DNA of 11,756 bases from Hydrogenovibrio sp. UBA650. GTDB lineage: Bacteria > Pseudomonadota > Gammaproteobacteria > Thiomicrospirales > Thiomicrospiraceae. Below the pieces are notes generated by a model. The model ran no database searches. It worked only from the letters and a program-made list of their open reading frames with translations, and was not told the DNA's origin. The position numbers were made by a program, and so were the translations under genes. Shown here in pieces: positions 6,144 through 11,756 of the stretch (its first letter is position 1; each line of letters begins with the position of its first letter). Where the stretch lies: positions 1 to 11,756 of the forward strand of contig DBOI01000031.1 in assembly GCA_002299245.1 (NCBI GenBank). The letters are read 5' to 3'.

Positions 6144-8597
6144 CTAATCAAATAACTCTTCAGTGATCTGCTCAATCTGCTTTTCGGATACCAACGGAAC
6201 TTCTGGCGCATTTTCTTCACGGAAAAGCTCTTCAACCGAGCCAGGCGAATTACTTGGCACTGCCTGACCCGTTTCCTTATCAACTGAAACTGTCAAAATG
6301 CCCTCAGGTTGTAACAGTGGCTGATTAGGATATTTGTTTAAAGCCAGTTCCATATACTCCATCCAGATTGGTAGAGCGGCGCGCCCCCCAACTTCACTGC
6401 GACCGAGCGTACTTGGATTATCAAAACCGACCCAGACAGTAGTGACCATATTAGGATTAAATCCTGAGAACCAGGCATCTTTCTGATCATTGGTCGTCCC
6501 GGTTTTACCGCCAATATCTTCTCGCTTCAACGCCTTGGCTTTTTTACCCGAACCAAAACGAATCACGTCTTGCATCATGGTGTTCATCAAATAGGCGTTG
6601 CGCTCTTCAATAATGCGTTGTGCATTGCGCTCGTCGCCCTCTACACACTGGCTATTGACACAGGCAACTTTAGGTTCTGCTTGATAGATAACATCACCGT
6701 TATAGTCGAGGACTTTGGAGATAACATAAGGTTCAATTAAAAATCCAGTGTTTGAAAAAGCAGCGTAAGCACGGGCTACTTCAAGCGGGGTAAACTGAAC
6801 ACTTCCCAATGAGAGCGACAGATCACGATGCTTGTCAATCTCTTCATTCGGAAAACCAAAACGCTGGATGTAGTTGGCAGCATTGGCAATACCGAGTTTT
6901 CTCAGCAGGCGTACTGAAACCAGATTTCGAGAAAACGCCAGTGCCATTCGCAACCGGGTTGGCCCGTAGAATCGGCCTGAATAGTTTTCAGGACGCCAGT
7001 AATCTTCAAGGTTTTTATCATGAAATACCACCGGCGCATCATTAATTGTGGTGGCCGCTGTCATCCCATTTTCCAGACCTGCTGAATAGAGGAATGGTTT
7101 GATATTTGAACCCACTTGGCGGCGCGCTTGAGTGGCGCGGTTGAATTTGTTTTTAAAGAAGTCAAAGCCGCCTACCATGGCGTAGACCCGACCGTCTTCA
7201 GAGCTCATTGAAACCAGTGCGGATTCGGTTTTTGGATCTTGAGCAAGCTGCCACTTACCTTCGAACTCATGAATATAGATCAGATCACCAACTTGTAAAA
7301 AGTCGGCTGGTTTGTTTGGCTTTTCGCCCACCCAATTGACACTCTTATATGGCGCGGCCCAAGTCATATCTTCAAATGGCAGCACAAGTTGCTCACCATT
7401 TTCAGTCAGTATTTTAGTTGCTTTGGGAGCAAGATCAGTCACAACTGCGACAAACAGATCACCAAAATTAGAAACATCTTTAAGCTCTTTTAACAGGGCT
7501 TTTTCATCATCAAAACTGTTCAGATCAAGGTTTTTAATCACGCCGCGATAACCGTGACGCCGTTCGTAACGCTGTAACCCATGGCGAACCGACTGATTGG
7601 CTCTCTGTTGCAGTTCACTATCTAAAGTGGTGACAATGGTCAGTCCATTTTGAAGGGCTTCGCTGCCAAATCTTTCCATTGCAAAACTACGCGCCATTTC
7701 AGCCACATAACCCGCTTCAACATCAATAATTGGCGCGTATTTTTCAGCGTGAACTTCGATCGCTTGAGCAGCTTTCATCTCTTCATCGGTGATAAAATTA
7801 AGTTCATTCATTCGCCGCAAAACATAGTTACGACGAAGCTTGGCGCGATCAGGATTAGCCAGCGGATTATAACTAGAAGGCGCTTTTGGCAGGCCGGCAA
7901 TCATAGCATATTCATCAAGCGTGAGTTCGCTGATAGGACGGCCATAATAAGTTTTTGAAGCGGCGGCAACACCATAGGAACGGTGGCCTAGGAATATCTT
8001 GTTTAGATAAAGAGCAAGAATTTCTTGTTTAGAAAGCTGGCTTTCAATCTTGTAGGACAGAATAATCTCATTGAACTTACGCATGTAGCTCTTTTCGGGA
8101 GTCAAAAAGAAGTTACGCGCGACCTGCATGGTAATGGTTGAACCGCCGGATTTCTTACTCCCAGTTGTAACCAACTCAAAAACCGCTCGAGCAATCCCTT
8201 TATAATCAACACCGCCGTGCTCAAAAAAACGCTCATCTTCTGAGGCAATAATCGCTTGGGTCATACGTTCAGGAATTTCAGAATACTCAAGTGGAACACG
8301 TTTCTTGGTTCCGATTTCACTGATGAGTTTGCCATCCTCAGTCACAATTCTTAATGGTACTTGATAAGAGACCGTCTTCAATTCTGCCGGATTGGGGAGG
8401 GTTGGATAGATAGTCAGATAATAGTAGAGAGCTGCCGCAGAGGCAATCAAGCCACCAAGTATGAAGTTGACGAGTACAAACCACAGCAACCAACGGCGTT
8501 TTTTGCCCGGTTTTTTTTCGTCTGCAGTTTGCTGGTTTTGTTGCCCTTCGAGTTGAAGTACTTCACTTTCAAGAGGCTGTTTGGTCTGTTCGCTCAT
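6144..8597 (-). CDS. mrcA: Penicillin-binding protein 1A (bifunctional peptidoglycan synthase)
   Basis: This 817-residue class A PBP polymerises and crosslinks peptidoglycan at the outer face of the inner membrane. A cytoplasmic basic N-terminus (KKPGKKRR) is followed by one membrane anchor (about 37-62). The GT51 glycosyltransferase domain shows SEDERFFEHGGVD (E120 as likely catalytic Glu) and GGSTITMQVARN (151-162). An OB-like insert (about 350-450) is typical of PBP1a. The transpeptidase domain has SNIK (S497 nucleophile, K500), SRN (556-558) and KTGT (698-701), all intact. ATG 8597 is chosen; an in-frame TTG at 8612 would add 5 residues. A consensus -10 box lies 58 nt upstream. In many gammaproteobacteria the gene sits divergently beside the pilMNOPQ genes; here a c-di-GMP gene occupies that side, on the same strand. 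Confidence 0.97.
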   Translation of the reverse strand: MSEQTKQPLESEVLQLEGQQNQQTADEKKPGKKRRWLLWFVLVNFILGGLIASAAALYYYLTIYPTLPNPAELKTVSYQVPLRIVTEDGKLISEIGTKKRVPLEYSEIPERMTQAIIASEDERFFEHGGVDYKGIARAVFELVTTGSKKSGGSTITMQVARNFFLTPEKSYMRKFNEIILSYKIESQLSKQEILALYLNKIFLGHRSYGVAAASKTYYGRPISELTLDEYAMIAGLPKAPSSYNPLANPDRAKLRRNYVLRRMNELNFITDEEMKAAQAIEVHAEKYAPIIDVEAGYVAEMARSFAMERFGSEALQNGLTIVTTLDSELQQRANQSVRHGLQRYERRHGYRGVIKNLDLNSFDDEKALLKELKDVSNFGDLFVAVVTDLAPKATKILTENGEQLVLPFEDMTWAAPYKSVNWVGEKPNKPADFLQVGDLIYIHEFEGKWQLAQDPKTESALVSMSSEDGRVYAMVGGFDFFKNKFNRATQARRQVGSNIKPFLYSAGLENGMTAATTINDAPVVFHDKNLEDYWRPENYSGRFYGPTRLRMALAFSRNLVSVRLLRKLGIANAANYIQRFGFPNEEIDKHRDLSLSLGSVQFTPLEVARAYAAFSNTGFLIEPYVISKVLDYNGDVIYQAEPKVACVNSQCVEGDERNAQRIIEERNAYLMNTMMQDVIRFGSGKKAKALKREDIGGKTGTTNDQKDAWFSGFNPNMVTTVWVGFDNPSTLGRSEVGGRAALPIWMEYMELALNKYPNQPLLQPEGILTVSVDKETGQAVPSNSPGSVEELFREENAPEVPLVSEKQIEQITEELFD

Positions 8598-8654
8598 CGG
8601 CTCTTTCTTCAAAATCCGACTTTAGCGAGCCGGTTTTATTATCAAATGAGCGCT

Positions 8655-8684
8655 ATTATAGCGTTTTTACTTAGTTTCTGTAGA
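8655..8684 (-). promoter_or_regulatory. Probable mrcA promoter with palindrome over the -10 box
   Basis: On the minus strand TCTACA (8684-8679) and a perfect TATAAT (8660-8655) are separated by 18 bp, a plausible sigma-70 promoter; the -10 box ends 57 nt before the mrcA ATG. The -10 box lies in a 13-bp perfect palindrome CGCTATTATAGCG (8651-8663), which could bind a repressor or simply be chance. Confidence 0.6.
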
Positions 8685-8723
8685 GCCGAATTGTGGATAA
8701 AGCCTGACAGGCCGAATGATTTT

Positions 8724-10583
8724 TTAACAGGCCTTATAATTGTGTTTAATAAATTCACAGGCCTGTTTAAGTGGCATTGGCTTGGCATAGTAGTAACCTT
8801 GAATCAAATCACACTTTAATCCACAGAGCGCTTCAAGTTGCTCTTTTGTCTCTACTCCCTCAGCAATCACTTTTTTACCTAAACCATGCGCCATTGAAAT
8901 AGTCGCCGAGACAATCGCGTGATCATCATCATTACAGTGGACTTCGTCAATGAATTGTTTATCTATTTTTAGGTAGTTAGACCGGAACTGACGCAGAGTA
9001 GCCAGCGAAGAGTAGCCCGTACCAAAATCATCCATAGAAAATTGTATACCTAAACTCTTTATTTTATCCATTGTCCCTATAATTTTAGATACATCCTCTG
9101 CAAGTACACTTTCCGTTACTTCAAAATATACTTTTTCTCTTACATTCTGTGAAAGATATTGGTCACACAATATTTCAACATGATCTGAAAATGTATCCAC
9201 TAAAAGTTGTTTTACACTAATATTTATTGCAAAATGCTGTATAAGCATACCCTTTTGGTGCCACTCAACTAATGTTTTAAAAGCTTCTTCAAGTAAATAA
9301 TAACCCATATCAATAATAAGCCCTGTTTTTTCTGCAATAGGAATAAAGATATCAGGTGGAATATATGTGTCACCATCTTTCCATCTTACTAATGCTTCAC
9401 ACCCTATCATAACTTTATTCTTATCAAACAAAGGTTGATAATAAAGCTTAATGGCTTTATCTTTAAATGCAAAATAAAGTTTTTGTTCCGTTTCATGATG
9501 TGCTTGCACACGTTTTGCTAAATGCTCATTAAATAAGATAATACCATCACGTCCTGCGTCTTTAGCTTCATACATCGCTATATCAGCTTCTTTTATAAAT
9601 TCATTGCCATTAGAAGAAGAAGCGGTAATCTGTTTAATGCCTATACTTGCACTCAAATGAAGACGATGCTGATTAATCCTATAGGGTTCTTTTAATATAT
9701 CCAATAACTCTTTAGCAAGTGCATATGCATCATCTGAATTGTACTCCTGCTCTTTATATTCAAGACTTAGAAGTGTGAATTCATCTCCCCCAAAACGTGC
9801 AATAATATGCTTGTCTTCAGTAAAATTTTGAATCCGTCTAGCAACAGATTGCAAGACTTGATCACCTATTTCATGTCCTAAAGAATCATTAATCGTTTTA
9901 AAATGATCTAAATCAATCAGTAATAAATAAGCTATCTTTTTTGATTTATTTAGGCGTATAATCATTTTTTCCATATACTCTAAAAAGTAACGCCGATTAT
10001 ATAAACCTGTTAACATGTCATGTTTGGCTTGATAATCATTTTTCTGAATAAGCTTATACGTATTATTTGATGCATAAAGTAAAATACCTAGGAATACCAT
10101 ATTAAATACTGCTAATACATATCCATATAACACATCCATATAGAAAAAATAAAAGGATAAAGGAAGTAAAAGAATTAAAAGAATAGGCACAAATATTTTT
10201 CTATCTATTACCAATAAAGCTGAAGCTATTACAGAAAATCCAAGTTGCATAAAAATAACAATGTAATGTAATTTACTTTCAACTTCTACTGCATATAAAA
10301 TAAAAAGTAATGTCCATAAAGAAAAAATTGTATAATAAAATATTGTAACTTTTGCATACCACTGTGATAATTCATCAGGGTTCATTGCTTTAGATTCATA
10401 TTGATATTTAAGTATAATTCCCCATATTGAAACCAATATGAGTAGTGCATACCATACTAAAGCTCCAGTTACTATCTGATTCATCCATGCCAGAATAGTA
10501 AAAACTAAACCTGGTATAAGTGATGAGAGAATAATAAAAATGATTTGATTATTATAAAATTGATAATTCTTTTGTTCTAACAT
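8724..10583 (-). CDS. Membrane-bound GGDEF-EAL protein (diguanylate cyclase / c-di-GMP phosphodiesterase)
   Basis: This 619-residue protein has about six hydrophobic helices (roughly 14-33, 38-58, 79-98, 105-125, 129-148, 152-171) forming an unnamed membrane sensor, then GGDEF (about 185-350) and EAL (about 365-615) domains. The signature RFGGDEF is intact (265-269). The position of the RxxD inhibitory-site Asp (four before the Arg of RFGGDEF) is His, so product inhibition is probably absent. EAL residues look complete: CEALVRW (E396), INIS (N454), EVTES (E488), DDFGTGYSS (518-526), LKIDKQF (K539), AEGVET and QGYY. It could thus make or degrade cyclic-di-GMP. G+C drops sharply between the last ~100 codons and the rest, at the DDFGTGY motif. 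The ATG has no Shine-Dalgarno sequence and TATAAT precedes it by 6 nt. Confidence 0.92.
   Translation of the reverse strand: MLEQKNYQFYNNQIIFIILSSLIPGLVFTILAWMNQIVTGALVWYALLILVSIWGIILKYQYESKAMNPDELSQWYAKVTIFYYTIFSLWTLLFILYAVEVESKLHYIVIFMQLGFSVIASALLVIDRKIFVPILLILLLPLSFYFFYMDVLYGYVLAVFNMVFLGILLYASNNTYKLIQKNDYQAKHDMLTGLYNRRYFLEYMEKMIIRLNKSKKIAYLLLIDLDHFKTINDSLGHEIGDQVLQSVARRIQNFTEDKHIIARFGGDEFTLLSLEYKEQEYNSDDAYALAKELLDILKEPYRINQHRLHLSASIGIKQITASSSNGNEFIKEADIAMYEAKDAGRDGIILFNEHLAKRVQAHHETEQKLYFAFKDKAIKLYYQPLFDKNKVMIGCEALVRWKDGDTYIPPDIFIPIAEKTGLIIDMGYYLLEEAFKTLVEWHQKGMLIQHFAINISVKQLLVDTFSDHVEILCDQYLSQNVREKVYFEVTESVLAEDVSKIIGTMDKIKSLGIQFSMDDFGTGYSSLATLRQFRSNYLKIDKQFIDEVHCNDDDHAIVSATISMAHGLGKKVIAEGVETKEQLEALCGLKCDLIQGYYYAKPMPLKQACEFIKHNYKAC
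8726..8767. repeat. 9-bp inverted repeat across the 3' end of the GGDEF-EAL gene
   Basis: AACAGGCCT (8726-8734) and AGGCCTGTT (8759-8767) form a 9-bp perfect inverted repeat with a 24-nt AT-rich loop that includes the last codons. On the minus strand the stem is followed by AAAAAATC rather than a T-run, so it is not a classic terminator. A tighter GCCTG-A-CAGGC element lies beside it at 8702-8712. Confidence 0.4.
9013..9032. repeat. 20-base identity shared by the two GGDEF-EAL genes (copy 1)
   Basis: TAGCCCGTACCAAAATCATC occurs here and again at 10976-10995. It encodes the DDFGTGY motif of the EAL domain on the minus strand. Identity extends on the left with one mismatch to 26 bases. It coincides with the change in base composition inside the downstream gene. 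Confidence 0.8.
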
Positions 10584-10589
10584 GAAAAG

Positions 10590-10595
10590 ATTATA
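10590..10595 (-). promoter_or_regulatory. Possible -10 box giving a leaderless transcript
   Basis: TATAAT on the minus strand ends 6 nt before ATG 10583, so transcription would start at the A of the ATG. No Shine-Dalgarno sequence is present, and an in-frame stop (TAA at 10601-10599) rules out a longer N-terminus. The best -35 candidate, TAGAAT at 18 bp, is weak. Confidence 0.35.
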
Positions 10596-10635
10596 ACATT
10601 AGAAAGACATATTTATTCTAAAAATAGTTTAAACT

Positions 10636-11756
10636 TTATACAATATTTTTTCGATTAATGATTTTCTTTTTATTTATTTCCATATTCACTTTTTTAACCT
10701 TTTGTTTAAAAAGCTTTCTTTCAAAATCATCTCTTTTAAGTGGTTTATCAAAATAATATCCTTGAAAAAGATGGCAGTTATATGTTTTTAAAATTTCAAA
10801 CTGTGCATCTGTTTCAATACCTTCTGCAATAATATGCAAATCAAATATATCTGCCAAAGTAAAGATTGTTTTTAACATCATCTCATCAGACTTATTTTCT
10901 CCCAAATGGCTCACAAAAGATCTATCTATCTTTAGCTCATCTATCGGTATTTCACGTAAGTAATTTAAAGAAGAATAGCCCGTACCAAAATCATCTAATG
11001 AAAAACTTATACCAAGTTTTTTTACTTTTTTCATCACAGAAATAACTTTTTTTAAATCTTCTTCAAGAAGTGTCTCTGTGATTTCAAATACAATTTTATT
11101 TTGTGACTTTTCATTAAGATATTTATTACATAGATACTCTATACGATTAATAAATGTATCATGTAATAGTTGTCTAACACTCACATTTATGGATAACTGT
11201 TCCAATGCATGTTCTTTCTTTTCCCATGAGTTGAGTGTCTTAAACGCTTCTTCTAATATAAAGTTCCCCAAGTCTATGATAATACCTGTTTTTTCTGCAA
11301 TTTTTATGAACTCCAATGGTGAGACCATACCTAAATCTGGATTATACCAACGTGCTAAAACCTCACATCCACGTATAAGTCCATCTTTATTCACTTGTGG
11401 TTGGTAATAAAGTTCTATTTCCTTATGTTCAAGTGCAAAATAAAGCTTTCGTTCCATTTCAAGTGTATTACCTATTTTTGCAGATAGTGTTGTATTAAAA
11501 TTAACAATTCCATCTCGCCCAGCAGACTTAACTTCATACATAGCAATGTCTGCTTCCTTAATAACTTCTATAGAACTAGTTACTGATCCATCAATAAGTT
11601 TCACTCCTATACTCACAGAAATATGAATATGGTTAAAATCTATAACATATGTTTCTTTAAGGATACGCCCAATTTCAGCTGAAAAAATATCAGCACTTTT
11701 AATACAGTCTTCATAACTTGAATACATGTGGCTTGTTATCATAAACTCATCTCCTC
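10636..11756 (-). CDS. Second GGDEF-EAL protein, 5'-partial (cut inside the GGDEF motif)
   Basis: The frame is open to the right edge. The last codons (11754-11743) read GDEF, and the incomplete codon before them fits Gly, so the window cuts exactly through GGDEF. The Met at 11742 follows this motif and is therefore internal. About 372 residues are visible: the end of the GGDEF domain (SVSIGV, EADIAMYEVKSAGRDGI) and a full EAL domain with CEVLARW, INVS, EITET, LDDFGTGYSSL, LKIDRSF, AEGIET and QGYYFDKP, so phosphodiesterase residues look intact. It ends in a Lys-rich tail of about 25 residues absent from its neighbour. The next GGDEF-EAL gene starts 52 nt downstream on the same strand and is a clear paralog. 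The G+C content is very low (13 of 60 bases at 11041-11100, hand count), unlike the mrcA side. Confidence 0.93.
   Translation of the reverse strand, partial: GDEFMITSHMYSSYEDCIKSADIFSAEIGRILKETYVIDFNHIHISVSIGVKLIDGSVTSSIEVIKEADIAMYEVKSAGRDGIVNFNTTLSAKIGNTLEMERKLYFALEHKEIELYYQPQVNKDGLIRGCEVLARWYNPDLGMVSPLEFIKIAEKTGIIIDLGNFILEEAFKTLNSWEKKEHALEQLSINVSVRQLLHDTFINRIEYLCNKYLNEKSQNKIVFEITETLLEEDLKKVISVMKKVKKLGISFSLDDFGTGYSSLNYLREIPIDELKIDRSFVSHLGENKSDEMMLKTIFTLADIFDLHIIAEGIETDAQFEILKTYNCHLFQGYYFDKPLKRDDFERKLFKQKVKKVNMEINKKKIINRKNIV
10976..10995. repeat. 20-base identity shared by the two GGDEF-EAL genes (copy 2)
   Basis: This is the second copy of the segment at 9013-9032, in the DDFGTGY codons of the upstream paralog. 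Another shared 17-mer, CCTGTTTTTTCTGCAAT, is at 9322-9338 and 11285-11301, consistent with the two genes being duplicates or close relatives. Confidence 0.8.

Noticed and set aside
8361..8819. 152-residue plus-strand frame over the mrcA start and its promoter
   Set aside because: It is antisense to the mrcA N-terminus and to the GGDEF-EAL C-terminus, with no domain features; a shadow frame.

Overview
The window looks like chromosomal DNA of a gammaproteobacterium. The markers are mrcA, a Gram-negative-type adk, a fructosamine-kinase-family gene, a YnfA-type protein, and a flavocytochrome c sulfide dehydrogenase cluster of the kind carried by sulfur-oxidising or methylotrophic Gammaproteobacteria (Thiotrichales-like; this is inference, no species is claimed). 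G+C is in the 40s up to about position 9030. Beyond that the DNA is clearly AT-richer, about 30% by hand count, and its coding style resembles Campylobacterota.

Layout. (1) Positions 1-1078, plus strand: the 3' end of a GNAT acetyltransferase, a UPF0060/YnfA membrane protein, and an NTF2/SnoaL-like gene interrupted by an in-frame TGA. (2) Positions 1123-1144: a palindromic terminator shared with the convergent cluster. (3) Positions 1144-3814, minus strand: a compact operon of a monoheme cytochrome c, an FccB-type Tat-exported flavoprotein (coupled through an ATGA overlap), a diheme cytochrome c4-like protein, and a 58-residue single-pass membrane protein that is easy to miss. (4) Positions 4040-5123, minus: a small Arg-rich 'DRR' protein of unknown function and adenylate kinase, separated by a long-loop inverted repeat. 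(5) Positions 5235-8597, minus: mrcA (PBP1a) followed 12 nt later by a fructosamine-kinase-family gene, with a terminator after the latter and a consensus -10 box ahead of mrcA. (6) Positions 8724-11756, minus: two tandem paralogous GGDEF-EAL genes. The upstream one is cut by the window edge exactly inside its GGDEF motif, so the first visible ATG is not its start.

How the genes work together. The cytochrome/flavoprotein operon probably oxidises sulfide in the periplasm: FAD with a redox-active disulfide passes electrons to heme c, then possibly to the diheme c4 and the respiratory chain. The small membrane protein may be an anchor or docking partner. Adk, PBP1a and the kinase are housekeeping or maintenance functions. 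The GGDEF-EAL pair would control cyclic-di-GMP.

Most notable points. The composition of the downstream GGDEF-EAL gene changes abruptly at the conserved DDFGTGY motif, where a 20-base identity to the neighbouring paralog lies, which suggests recombination or an assembly join. The sulfide dehydrogenase operon ends in an unannotated small membrane protein. One gene carries a premature TGA. The palindromic octamer CAGGCCTG recurs five times in the first 8.8 kb.
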